64,000 nucleotides of DNA from Natronorubrum aibiense (GTDB taxonomy: Archaea; Halobacteriota; Halobacteria; Halobacteriales; Natrialbaceae), in assembly GCF_009392895.1 (NCBI RefSeq), contig NZ_CP045488.1:434001-498000 (forward strand). Reading direction: 5' to 3'. Position 1 is the first letter of the stretch. Each line of letters begins with the position of its first letter. The notes under the pieces were generated by a model. It did not search any database. It was not told where the DNA came from and saw only the letters and a list, made by a program, of their open reading frames with translations. The translations under genes and the position numbers were made by a program. Below are positions 17,580-26,091 of this stretch, in pieces.

Positions 17580-18947
17580 CTACCGTTTTTTCACTCGCAG
17601 TTCGACAGTGCCGGGATCGAGCGTGAGTCCGGCCGAGGGCGACAACGAGTCGGTGACGCGCTCGAACTCGAGTCGCCGAGCGAGGGCCGCGAGCGCGAGT
17701 TTTAGTTCGACCCTCGCAAAGCGCATCCCGAGACAGTGTCGCGGCCCGCCGCCGAACGGGAAGTACGCGTACTCGGGCCGGTCACAATCCTCGAGCCACC
17801 GGCTCGGTCGAAACGTCTCGGGAGCGTCCCACCACCGCTCGTCGCGGTGAATCCCGTAGACCGAAAGCTGGAGGGTCGTCCCTTCCGAGATCCGGTAGCC
17901 ACCGAGGGTCGTCGTCTCGACGGCCTCGCGGTAGAGGTCCGTCACCGGCGGATAGAGGCGCAGCGTTTCGTCGACGATCGCGTCGGTGTACTCGAGGGCT
18001 GGAAGGTCGGCGATCGTCGGATCGCGGTCGTCGCAGACGGCCTCGAGTTCGCGCTCGAGGCACTCTCGAACTGCGTCGTCGCCGGCGAGATACCAGCAGG
18101 CGAACGTAAGCGCGGTGGCGCTCGTCTCGTGGCCGGCGACGAGGAGGGTGACGAGCTGGTCACGGACGGTCTCGGGGTCCATCCGGGTGCCGTCGGGGTA
18201 CTCCGCCCTCGCGAGCAACGAGAGGAGATCCCCACCGTTCGCTTCCGCCTCGCGTCGCTGAGCGACCAGCCTCGAGACGAGGGCGTCGAGATCGGCCATC
18301 GCGCGCTCGTACGCCGGTTCCGCCGGCGTCGGAATCCACGAGGGCAAGATCGTGCGGAGCGCGAAGCCGCGAGGACTGGCGTAGGTCGACAGCGCGCGGG
18401 TCGCCCGTCTGACCGTGGCCGCCCGCTCGTCGTCGAACTCGAGGTCGAATAACGTCTTCGTGAGCACCCGGAGGGTGAACGTCGAGAGCGGGTCTCCCAC
18501 GTCGACGATGTCGCCGTCGTCCCAGCCGTCGGCGAGCGCCGCGGCCTCCGCGACCATGGAGTCGGCGTACGCTTCGATTCGGTCTGGCGTGAACCACGAC
18601 TGGAGGACGGTTCGCTGGCGACGCCAGCGCTCGCCCTCGGTGAACACCACGCCATCAGGAGCGATGCGGTCGCCGAACTCCCTGTCCAGTTCGCCTTTCC
18701 GGAACTCGTCGCTGCGCGAGACCAGGACCTGTTCGACGACCTCGGGGTCGAAAACAGCGGCCATATCGGCGCCGAACGCCTCGTAGGCCACGACGTCGCC
18801 GCGCTCGCGTGCCGCCTCTGTGAACGCAAGCGCGTCACGCATGATCGAGAGCGAGCTCCCGACCACCGGTACCCCGTCGAGTCGTGGCGGTGTCGTCACC
18901 TCGAGGTCGTGCGTTGCGTCGACCGTCCGCGAGCGTGAATCGCTCAT
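17580..18947 (-). CDS. cytochrome P450
   Basis: A 455-residue cytochrome P450. The I-helix motif AGHETS is at 271-276, the K-helix ETLR at 327-330, the PERF-like FRPSRW around 379-384, and the heme-binding FPFGGGPRHCLGMRFA holds the axial Cys at 405. There is no membrane anchor, so the protein is soluble, as in bacteria. The frame is open far upstream (to 19367), but ATG 18947 gives the standard N-terminus. The substrate is unknown; a redox partner is not encoded nearby. An HTH-10 regulator starts 82 bp away in the opposite direction and may control it. Confidence 0.95.
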   Translation of the reverse strand: MSDSRSRTVDATHDLEVTTPPRLDGVPVVGSSLSIMRDALAFTEAARERGDVVAYEAFGADMAAVFDPEVVEQVLVSRSDEFRKGELDREFGDRIAPDGVVFTEGERWRRQRTVLQSWFTPDRIEAYADSMVAEAAALADGWDDGDIVDVGDPLSTFTLRVLTKTLFDLEFDDERAATVRRATRALSTYASPRGFALRTILPSWIPTPAEPAYERAMADLDALVSRLVAQRREAEANGGDLLSLLARAEYPDGTRMDPETVRDQLVTLLVAGHETSATALTFACWYLAGDDAVRECLERELEAVCDDRDPTIADLPALEYTDAIVDETLRLYPPVTDLYREAVETTTLGGYRISEGTTLQLSVYGIHRDERWWDAPETFRPSRWLEDCDRPEYAYFPFGGGPRHCLGMRFARVELKLALAALARRLEFERVTDSLSPSAGLTLDPGTVELRVKKR

Positions 18948-19028
18948 ACTCGAGCAATGGATCGATACGACTGTCGCCGTTTCCGCGAAGCACTGAACGT
19001 CATTATACCAGCCGACGAACGACCAGGT

Positions 19029-19676
19029 ATGCACTCGGCGGATCTCACCCTGCGACTCCCGCAGTCGATGCAACTCCCGACGCCCGATGCAGACGCCGTC
19101 TACCGAGAGGAGCTGCTGTCTTGGGACATCGACACCGGTAGCGAAACACTGCGGTTTCTCTCGCGATTCGTCGGTGATCCCGAAGCGGCCCGCGACGCAG
19201 CCGCCGACCTCGAGATCGTCCACCGGTACGAACTCACGCCCGTCGGCGAAGGGACGTACTACGGCTACGCGGTGTTGAATCTCCGTACCGTCGACGCGAC
19301 GCTGATGGGAATCTTCGACGAACTCGGGCTCGTGATCGTCCCGCCGATCGTCTACACCGGCCGGCAAACGGCACAGCTCAGCATCCTCGGCGAACCGGAC
19401 GCGTTAGCGGGCGTCCTCGAGCGCGTTCCCGACGACGTCGGCGTCGAGGTCGAGCGTGTCAGTGAGCACCGACAGCGAACCGAAACGCTCGCCGGGAGGG
19501 TAACCGGCCGCCAGTTCGAGGCACTCGAGACGGCTCGAGACCTCGGCTACTACGACGTCCCGCGGACGGCATCGCTGGCGAGGGTCGCCGACGACCTCGG
19601 CTGTTCGGAGAGCGCGGCGTCGACGCTGCTTCGCACTGCCGAGTCAGCGCTCGTCGACGCGGCACTCGGACGATGA
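19029..19676 (+). CDS. bacterio-opsin activator-type (HTH-10) regulator
   Basis: A 215-residue regulator with an N-terminal sensor-like domain (MHSADLTLRLPQSMQLPTPDADAV onward to about residue 150) and a C-terminal HTH-10 domain (about 160-215, containing LTGRQFEALETARDLGYYDVPRT-like sequence, here VTGRQFEALETARDLGYYDV, and VADDLGCSESAASTLL). The frame is open from 18957, but ATG 19029 has CATTATACC about 26 bp upstream. It is divergent from the P450 gene, which it may regulate (inference from position only). Confidence 0.88.
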   Translation: MHSADLTLRLPQSMQLPTPDADAVYREELLSWDIDTGSETLRFLSRFVGDPEAARDAAADLEIVHRYELTPVGEGTYYGYAVLNLRTVDATLMGIFDELGLVIVPPIVYTGRQTAQLSILGEPDALAGVLERVPDDVGVEVERVSEHRQRTETLAGRVTGRQFEALETARDLGYYDVPRTASLARVADDLGCSESAASTLLRTAESALVDAALGR

Positions 19677-19680
19677 GCAC

Positions 19681-20229
19681 CTAAACCGATTTCTCGTAGA
19701 CGGATTCCTCGAGGCCGTCGGCCAGATCCGTCTCCCGCGTCGCGACGTGTTCGAATCCGGCAGCTTCGGAAAACGAAATCCCGCGCTCGTTGTCGGCGAG
19801 GACGGCCAGGCGCAGCCGATCGAACGTGTCGCCGAGACTCGCCTCGAGCGCCTCAAGTAGTGCGGTCCCGACACCCTCACCCCACACGTCCGGTCGGACG
19901 TAGAGTCGAGTCAGATATCCCACAGCGACGTCCTCGGGCCACGGGACGACCTGTACGAAGCCGCGACAGTCGCTCGCGAACCCGTCGCCGGTGGCGGCGT
20001 CGCTACCCTCGGCGACCAGAAAGACAGCGTCAGCGCGGCCACTCGCGTCGCTGATCGACGACTCGAGGTCGCCGATCGCGTACCACTCGTCGACGATATC
20101 GTCGACGCGGTCGGCACCGAGGAGATCGTCGTACGCGGCGTGCCAACTCTGGCGCGCTGTCGCGTGGACGGCCCAGATATCGTCGACGGTCGCCTGTCGG
20201 ACCGCTTGGGTCACGCGTGTCCCTATCAT
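19681..20229 (-). CDS. GNAT family N-acetyltransferase
   Basis: A 182-residue GCN5-related acetyltransferase. The acetyl-CoA-binding pyrophosphate loop appears as VRPDVWGEGVGTALLEALE (about residues 111-129), preceded by strand VGYLTRLYV, and the C-terminal SEAAGFEHV is typical of the fold. Acetyl-CoA is the donor; the acceptor amine is unknown. It is convergent with the HTH-10 gene, only 4 bp apart, with no evidence of functional linkage. Confidence 0.88.
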   Translation of the reverse strand: MIGTRVTQAVRQATVDDIWAVHATARQSWHAAYDDLLGADRVDDIVDEWYAIGDLESSISDASGRADAVFLVAEGSDAATGDGFASDCRGFVQVVPWPEDVAVGYLTRLYVRPDVWGEGVGTALLEALEASLGDTFDRLRLAVLADNERGISFSEAAGFEHVATRETDLADGLEESVYEKSV

Positions 20230-20452
20230 ACCGGGAGGGAAAAGGACATGGCCAGCCGTTGACTGGTTGTACGGATACTGATATGATGGGAAGATATGAA
20301 CGAGAGATAGTTGTTTCAGCGCCGTTATCGTACTGATGAGAGCGATTACTCGATTTACTTAATGGTATGGATATTGGAATGTACGTTGAGAGCGTGGTCG
20401 GGATGGTCGCCGGCCGTTGTGCCGAACGGGGCCGAGAGCGCCACCGATCGGC

Positions 20453-20926
20453 TCACTCGATCTCGATGTGATGGCCGTCGTCGTCGCGGTCGTCGTCGAC
20501 GATCGGCAGGTGCACCTCGAGGACGCCGTTGTGATAGCTGGCGGTGATCTCGTCGGTGACGATCGCTTTCGGGATGGGGACCTGGCGTCCGACCCGACGC
20601 GAGCGGACGGATCGGTAGGCGTCGGAGCCTTCCTCGACGTCGGTCTGGGCTCGGATCGACAGCACCCCGTCGTCGAACGTGAGTTCGATGTCCGACTTTT
20701 CGAACCCCGGCAGGTCCATCACGTAGACGTAGCGATCGCCCTCGTCCTCGAGGGTCGCAGCCGTGTCGTCACCGACCATCGACGGCATCATCTCGTGTTC
20801 ACTCCCGCGCTCGAGGGCGGGGCCGAAACCCGGCGTGTCGAACTCGGACAGCCAGGCCGATCGGAGCTGGTCGAAGGCGCGGTCCATCTCGCGGAACATG
20901 CGATTCATCTCATCGAAGGATCTCAT
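20453..20926 (-). CDS. Hsp20/alpha-crystallin small heat-shock protein
   Basis: A 157-residue small heat-shock protein, an ATP-independent holdase that forms large oligomers. The alpha-crystallin domain spans about residues 60-145, with YVYVMDLPGFEKSDIELTFDDGVLSI at its start and the conserved NGVLEVHLP near its end; a partner-binding IEIE tail ends the protein. ATG 20944 is also in frame, but the TATA-like TTATTATTACC (20954-20963) predicts transcription start near 20931, downstream of that ATG, so 20926 is used. An inverted repeat (20918-20942) overlaps this start point. Confidence 0.92.
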   Translation of the reverse strand: MRSFDEMNRMFREMDRAFDQLRSAWLSEFDTPGFGPALERGSEHEMMPSMVGDDTAATLEDEGDRYVYVMDLPGFEKSDIELTFDDGVLSIRAQTDVEEGSDAYRSVRSRRVGRQVPIPKAIVTDEITASYHNGVLEVHLPIVDDDRDDDGHHIEIE

Positions 20927-20942
20927 GGATATTCGGAGATCC
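20918..20942. promoter_or_regulatory. inverted repeat at the hsp20 transcription start
   Basis: Arms GGATCTC and GAGATCC separated by 11 bp, centred on the predicted start of transcription and overlapping the start codon of Hsp20. The position suits repressor binding or an RNA thermometer-like hairpin; 7-bp perfect arms are visible directly in the sequence. Confidence 0.4.
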
Positions 20943-21106
20943 ATAGGCGACTGGTAATAATAAGGATTGCTGGCTGTTGGTTAGCACACGAAAACAGCTA
21001 TTTGGCGTAAATATCGTCGGTTCCAGTCCACACGTCTCGACGCGTTGGGTTCGCGACTCCGAAAGCGGTTCGGCACGCGGTCGTGTCGGCGGCGTCCAGC
21101 GGCTGA

Positions 21107-22276
21107 CTACCGGATGCGTGCGCCGACGACGGCGAGCAGCGCGCTGATCGCGGCGGCAACGCCGAACCCGGGCACGCTGTCACTCTCGCTCCCGTCAGCG
21201 TCGTCTTCGGTGTCGCCCTGAATCGCAACCTCGCGCTCCGAGAAGTGATCGACTGCGACGAGCACGTCAGCGGCCGCCGACGCCTCGCTCGAGTGGGTCA
21301 CCATGTATCGCGGCTCCTCGCCGATCCCGCCCTCGAGGTCGCTGTACGAATCGGCTTCGACGGCAGCCTCGCCGTCGACGGTCACCGCGAGGTCGTCGGC
21401 GCTGTCGGCGGCCTCGAGCGCGGCCTCGGAGACGGAGACGATGACGATCGTCCCCTCGTGCTGGGCGCGCTTGACGACCATCTCGAGGCGATCTTCGCCG
21501 TTGCGCTGTGCCTCGACGGCGATGTCCTGACCGTAGGTGGCGACATCGGCGACGCGGTCGCCGTCGGCCTCGGCGGCGTAGACTTCAGCGGTTGCCGTTC
21601 CGTCGGCGATCAGTCGTTCCTGTTCGACAGCGTCGTCGTCGTGCTCGTCGTCGGCATAGGAGCGAAAGACGAGCGTCGACTCGCGCTCGAGGTCGGCCGT
21701 CACGTCGCCGTTATCGGTAACGGCGACCTCGCCGTCGCCGGCCACGAGGAGGACGCCGGTTCGGTCACCGCTGTCGACGGTGACGCGGTCGCCCTCGTCG
21801 CTGACCTCGGCGGTGCTGTCCTCGGAGAGATTCAGCTGGACGTACTGGGCTTCCTCGCCAGCGTCGACGGTCAGGATGCCGCGTTCGGTGTCGTGTGCCG
21901 CCAGCGAGGCCGATCCCTCGGTGGCGATCTCGGCCCGGGTCTCGGTCTGGGCTGCGATCTCGAGGCCGATTCCGGAGAGATTCGTCACGGCCGAGAGACC
22001 GACGTCAGCGCCGATCCCAGTCTGGCTGTGATGGTCGCGTTGGGACTCGACGGTCACGTTCTCGAACACCGACTGGCCGCCGACCCGGTAGTCGACGATG
22101 GCATTACTCGCGGTGTCGAACGCGACGTGGGTGCCGGCGTAGGCGTCGGCCTGTCCGTTCGTCATCGCATCCGATTCGACGGTCTGTGACGTGCCCACGA
22201 CACCGCCAACGGCGGCGACTGGCAAGGTCGCCGTCGTGACGAGCACTGCGAGCACAACGGCTACAGTTCGGGTCAT
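21107..22276 (-). CDS. PGF-CTERM-anchored secreted surface protein
   Basis: A 389-residue exported protein. The N-terminal Sec signal (MTRTVAVVLAVLVTTATLPVAAVGG, about residues 1-25) leads into an acidic, beta-strand-rich extracellular body with little similarity to known domains. The C-terminus has an acidic linker, the sorting motif SVPGFGVAAA, a hydrophobic helix and terminal RIR. This is the PGF-CTERM signal that archaeosortase ArtA cleaves for lipid attachment to the surface. No enzyme motif is seen. It may be a cell-surface adhesion or structural protein (inference). Confidence 0.88.
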   Translation of the reverse strand: MTRTVAVVLAVLVTTATLPVAAVGGVVGTSQTVESDAMTNGQADAYAGTHVAFDTASNAIVDYRVGGQSVFENVTVESQRDHHSQTGIGADVGLSAVTNLSGIGLEIAAQTETRAEIATEGSASLAAHDTERGILTVDAGEEAQYVQLNLSEDSTAEVSDEGDRVTVDSGDRTGVLLVAGDGEVAVTDNGDVTADLERESTLVFRSYADDEHDDDAVEQERLIADGTATAEVYAAEADGDRVADVATYGQDIAVEAQRNGEDRLEMVVKRAQHEGTIVIVSVSEAALEAADSADDLAVTVDGEAAVEADSYSDLEGGIGEEPRYMVTHSSEASAAADVLVAVDHFSEREVAIQGDTEDDADGSESDSVPGFGVAAAISALLAVVGARIR

Positions 22277-22451
22277 CGTATCCGGACCATTGGAGACGCT
22301 TATAAAGTAGCTTCTGACAAAACCGTCCAAACGTCCTGCCAGTACACGATTCGACGCCCGCGATCGTATCAACAAAACATACGATCAGCGCCGATTGCCG
22401 GTGAGCGTTGACCGCCACTCGTGCTTGAGGGCGTGAGATGCGCGCCCCGTC

Positions 22452-22730
22452 TCAGTTCCCGGCATCCGACGCCGGCGTGAGGTATGCAAGCGCCTCGCCG
22501 CGCTCGAGTTCCGCGTCTTTCTCGAGGACGATCTCGTCGACGGTCCCGCTCGTCGGGGCGGCGACCTCGACGTCGATCTTCTCGACCTGAAACGTACACA
22601 GGTGGTCGCCCTCGGCGACCTGACTGCCCTCGCTGACGAACCACTCGAGGACGAGTCCCTCGTTTTCGTCCGCGTCGGCCGGCCAGAAGTCGGCCGAATC
22701 GAGCGCCACGCGCGATTCGTCGGCACTCAT
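22452..22730 (-). CDS. free-standing lipoyl domain protein
   Basis: A 92-residue protein that is a complete lipoyl domain: EWFVSEGSQVAEGDHLCTFQVEKIDVEVAAPTSGTV-like strands with the modifiable Lys in VEKID (about residue 50). It lacks the E1-binding and acyltransferase domains of an E2, and no E2 or E3 is encoded nearby. It overlaps the E1-beta stop codon by 4 bp, so it is translationally coupled. Unattached lipoyl domains of this kind are known in haloarchaeal 2-oxoacid dehydrogenase operons. It probably carries the acyl group between E1 and an E2 located elsewhere. Confidence 0.9.
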   Translation of the reverse strand: MSADESRVALDSADFWPADADENEGLVLEWFVSEGSQVAEGDHLCTFQVEKIDVEVAAPTSGTVDEIVLEKDAELERGEALAYLTPASDAGN

Positions 22731-23740
22731 GACTGGGTGTTCCGAATCGCGTTTTCGATGTCGTCGCTATCCGGGAGCACCCTGTTCTCGAGCGGGCGCG
22801 CGTACGGCAGCGGGACGTCCGGAACGGCGAGCCGTTCGACCGCCTCGAGAGCGTCCGGCTCGGCCTCGACGACGCGGGTGATGACTTCGCCGGTGAGACC
22901 GAACGAGCGGTAGTCCTCGTCGACGACGACGAGTCGGCCGGTCTTTTTGACCGACTCGAGAACCGTCGCCTCGTCCAACGGAACGAGCGTCCGGAGGTCA
23001 ATCACCTCGACGTCGATGCCATCGTCGGCGAGTTCCGCGGCGGCCTCCATCGCGCGGTGGACGTGCAAGCCGAGCGTGACGACGGTGACGTCGGTCCCCT
23101 CGCGCTTGACGTCGGCCTGCCCGAACGGGATGGTGTAGGGCTCCTCGGGAACGGGTGTCTTCGGGCCGTCGGGGGCCGGCATCCAGCCGATCCCCATCAG
23201 GCGCTTGTGGAACATGTAGACGACTGGGTCATCATCCCGGATGGCGTTGTGCATCAGCCCCTTGGCGTCGTAGGCTGTCGAGGGAACGACGACTTTCATT
23301 CCCGGGAGGTGGGCGAAGGTGCCATACAGCGTCTGGGAGTGTTGGGCCGCGTCGCTGTAGGTGCCGCCGACGGCCGTCGTCAGGACCATCGGGACGCTCA
23401 CGTTCGCCCCGCTCATGTAGGTGTTTTTGGCCATCTGGTTGTAGAGCTGGTCCATACAGACGCCGAAGAAGTCGACGAACATCAACTCGGCAATCGGTCG
23501 CATCCCCTCCTGTGCGGCCCCGACTGCCGCGCCGATGTAGGCCGTCTCGCTGATCGGGACGTCCATGATCCGATCGTGGCCGAACTCGGAGAGTAAGCCG
23601 TCCGTCGAATCGAAGATGCCGCCGTAGTCGGCGACATCCTCGCCCATGTAGAACACGTCCTCGCTCTCGCGCATCTCGGTCGCGATGGCCTCGACCATCG
23701 CCGTGCTCATCGTCGCCTGTCGCCCCCCGTCGTCGCTCAT
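22727..23740 (-). CDS. 2-oxoacid dehydrogenase E1 beta subunit
   Basis: A 337-residue transketolase-like pyrimidine-binding subunit of a thiamine-diphosphate dehydrogenase. The conserved GEDVADYGGIF near residue 34 and the E-x-x-F-type segment PIAELMFVDFFGVCMDQLYNQMAK, with KxV/L-containing C-terminal transketolase-C domain (VEVIDLRTLVPLDEATVL), mark it. It pairs with the E1-alpha subunit encoded just upstream (4-bp overlap), forming an alpha2beta2 E1. The 2-oxoacid is not known; acetoin dehydrogenase-like, branched-chain and pyruvate activities are all possible. Confidence 0.93.
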   Translation of the reverse strand: MSDDGGRQATMSTAMVEAIATEMRESEDVFYMGEDVADYGGIFDSTDGLLSEFGHDRIMDVPISETAYIGAAVGAAQEGMRPIAELMFVDFFGVCMDQLYNQMAKNTYMSGANVSVPMVLTTAVGGTYSDAAQHSQTLYGTFAHLPGMKVVVPSTAYDAKGLMHNAIRDDDPVVYMFHKRLMGIGWMPAPDGPKTPVPEEPYTIPFGQADVKREGTDVTVVTLGLHVHRAMEAAAELADDGIDVEVIDLRTLVPLDEATVLESVKKTGRLVVVDEDYRSFGLTGEVITRVVEAEPDALEAVERLAVPDVPLPYARPLENRVLPDSDDIENAIRNTQS

Positions 23741-24792
23741 CGGTCCGCACCTCCGTTGCCGGCGAACTCGGGCGTCGGGTCCTCGTCTGTTACACCCGAC
23801 GGTGGGTTCGAAAACACGTCCTCGAGGGCGGCGTCGGGAGCCGGTTCAGGCTGTTCTTTGGCCCACGCGATCGCGTCGTCGACGCACTCGTGGGCGTCCT
23901 CGCGGATCGTCTCCCGTTCGTCTTCGTCGACGCCGGCGGCCTCGAGGTCGGCCGCCAGTCGCTCGATGGAATCTCGTTCTTGATGGCGCTGTTGGTCCGC
24001 CTCCGGTCGATACGTCTCCGGATCTCCCATGAAATGACCCATCCGGCGGTGGACCTGCACGGACATGAGCGTCGGCCCGTTGCCGTCTCGAGCGCGACCG
24101 ACCGCATCGGCGGCGGCCTCGTAGACCGCGGTCGCGTCGTCGTGGTCGATCCGAACCCCCGGCATGTCGAATCCGGCAGCGCGTTTCGAGCCGTCCTGTG
24201 GGACGCTGATCCGCCCTTTGGGCATGCTGATCGCCCAGTCGTTGTCCTCGATAACGAAGATCACTGGGAGGTCGTGCAGGCTCGCGAGGTTAAGCGACTC
24301 GAGGAAGGCCCCCTGACTGATCGCACCCTCGCCGAGGTAGGCGACCGCGACGCTGGATTCGTTGCGCTTCATAGCGGCCAGCGCCGCGCCGACGGCGGGC
24401 GGACAGCCCTGCGCGATGATGCCGCTACAGGCGAAATTGACGTCTGGGTCGAACAGGTGCATGTGCCCACCCTTCCCGGCGCTGAGGCCGGTTTCGCGGC
24501 CGAAAATCTCCGCGGTCATCCGTTTCAGATCGACGCCCTTCGCGATGGCGATGTGGTGTGGCCGATGCGGTGCCGTGACGGTATCTTCGTCGGTCAGATG
24601 TGCACAGACGCCGGCCGCGGTCGCCTCGTGGCCCGCCGCGAGGTGGAGTTCACCCGGAATCGGTCCGGCGCTGATGTCGAACCCCGGCGTCTTCCCCTCC
24701 ATGTACTCCTCTTGGAGGCGCTCTTCGTAGTATCGCGCCGTTACCATATCTTCGTACATCGACCGTAGTTGTGTGGTGGTGACAGTCCCCAT
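23737..24792 (-). CDS. 2-oxoacid dehydrogenase E1 alpha subunit
   Basis: A 351-residue thiamine-diphosphate-binding subunit. The motif YLGEGAISQGAFLESLNLAS and IEDNDWAIS form the GDG-x25-N-like cofactor site (here GEG). GKGGHMHLFDP and the active-site SAGPIPGELHLAAGHEA lie in the N-terminal half. The start ATG at 24792 is the first gene of the E1alpha-E1beta-lipoyl operon, whose genes overlap by 4 bp each. The acetoin-like sequence context (GLSAGKGGHMHL) hints at an acetoin or branched substrate but does not decide it. Confidence 0.93.
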   Translation of the reverse strand: MGTVTTTQLRSMYEDMVTARYYEERLQEEYMEGKTPGFDISAGPIPGELHLAAGHEATAAGVCAHLTDEDTVTAPHRPHHIAIAKGVDLKRMTAEIFGRETGLSAGKGGHMHLFDPDVNFACSGIIAQGCPPAVGAALAAMKRNESSVAVAYLGEGAISQGAFLESLNLASLHDLPVIFVIEDNDWAISMPKGRISVPQDGSKRAAGFDMPGVRIDHDDATAVYEAAADAVGRARDGNGPTLMSVQVHRRMGHFMGDPETYRPEADQQRHQERDSIERLAADLEAAGVDEDERETIREDAHECVDDAIAWAKEQPEPAPDAALEDVFSNPPSGVTDEDPTPEFAGNGGADR

Positions 24793-24989
24793 GATCCGTC
24801 CGCATACACCCCATCGGCTAGTATAACGTTGTTCACCAGCCTCACAGCCTGACAGTCACGCACTGGTTGTGGAGCCGGCAGTGCACTCGAGTCAACCACC
24901 AAGGAACGACGTCCGTCGAAACGACGAGAACAGCACGTGCGGGCGACGAACGACGAAAACGAGTCGGTCGGACAACCTGTCTGCAGTCG

Positions 24990-25943
24990 TCAGCGGGAAA
25001 CCGCCGTTCCGCCCTCGGCAATGACTGCGTCGACTTCGTCTTTGGTGACCAGCGCAACGTCGCCGGGGATCGTCCGCTTGAGCGCGGCCGTCGCCGAGGC
25101 GTACTCGAGCGCGGTCGGGATGTCCTCACCGTGGAGTCGGCGGGCGATGAACGCGCCGGTAAAGGCGTCGCCGGTGCCGATCTGTGAGACCGTCTCGGTC
25201 TCGTAGACGTCCTGCTCGTGGACGACACCGTCGTGCCAGCCGACCGCGCCGTCGGATCCGCGAGTGACGATAACCGTGGTGAAGTTGTACTGGGAGCCGA
25301 GTTTGTGGGCGAGTTGTCGCGGATCGCCCTCGAACCCGAGGACGTCCCGGGCGTCGCGAGCGGCGATTACGAGCACGTCGATTCCCGGGAACAGCTTCGT
25401 CAGCGTCTCTTCTGCCTCCTCGGGCGACCAGAGCTTGCGCCGGTAGTTGAAGTCGAAGGCGGTCGTCGTCCCGCCCTGCTTAGCCGCCTTGAGCAGGTTC
25501 AGCGTCGTCTCACGCAGCGTCGGAGAAAGCGCGGGCGTGATCCCGGTCGTGAAGAAGACGCGGGCGTTCTGGATCGTCTCGAGGTCGAACTCGCGGGCCT
25601 CTGCGGTTGTGATAGCAGCGTTCTCCCGGTCGTAGACGACGTTCGTTCCGCGGGGTTTGCCAGCCCGCTCGAGGTAGTAGGTGCCCTGTCGGCCGCGGTG
25701 GCTCCAGACGACGTCAGTCTCGATGCCGTGCTGGCGGAGTTCGCCGACGACGCGTCTGCCGAGTGCGGTCTCCGGTACTTTCGAGAGCCACGTCGACGTC
25801 GCACCGAGTCGATCGGCGGCGATTGCGACGTTGCTCTCTGCACCCGCCGCGCGGACCTCGAATTCGGCGGCGGTCTCGAGGCGTTCGTTGTCCGGCGGCG
25901 ACAGGCGAAGCATCGTCTCGCCAAAGGTGACAATGTCGCTCAC
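24990..25943 (-). CDS. kdgK: 2-keto-3-deoxygluconate kinase-like PfkB sugar kinase
   Basis: A 317-residue PfkB/ribokinase-family kinase that phosphorylates KDG (or KDGal) to KDPG in the semi-phosphorylative Entner-Doudoroff route used by haloarchaea. Signatures are the N-terminal MSDIVTFGETMLRLSPP, the substrate-binding AAGAESNVA, and the anion-hole/catalytic QIGTGDAFTGAF near residue 250. The start is GTG at 25943; no better ATG is available. The gene is isolated from other pathway genes here. Other PfkB substrates (fructose, nucleosides) cannot be fully excluded. Confidence 0.88.
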   Translation of the reverse strand: MSDIVTFGETMLRLSPPDNERLETAAEFEVRAAGAESNVAIAADRLGATSTWLSKVPETALGRRVVGELRQHGIETDVVWSHRGRQGTYYLERAGKPRGTNVVYDRENAAITTAEAREFDLETIQNARVFFTTGITPALSPTLRETTLNLLKAAKQGGTTTAFDFNYRRKLWSPEEAEETLTKLFPGIDVLVIAARDARDVLGFEGDPRQLAHKLGSQYNFTTVIVTRGSDGAVGWHDGVVHEQDVYETETVSQIGTGDAFTGAFIARRLHGEDIPTALEYASATAALKRTIPGDVALVTKDEVDAVIAEGGTAVSR

Positions 25944-26091
25944 GGCTCGGCCCTCCGGGCGTGTCGGTCGATGTGGTGTGTGTCGGTCATACCCGGACCA
26001 ACGAACGGCGTCGGTATAAGTTGTGACGTTATGTTGGTTTCCTTGAATGTATGTGAATTGACGCAGTGCCGGCGACGCCTCAAGTGCCTGC

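Noticed and set aside
18948-19367. N-terminal extension of the P450 by about 140 residues
   Set aside because: It runs antisense to the HTH-10 gene, which has its own promoter, and P450 proteins of this type begin at the position of ATG 18947.
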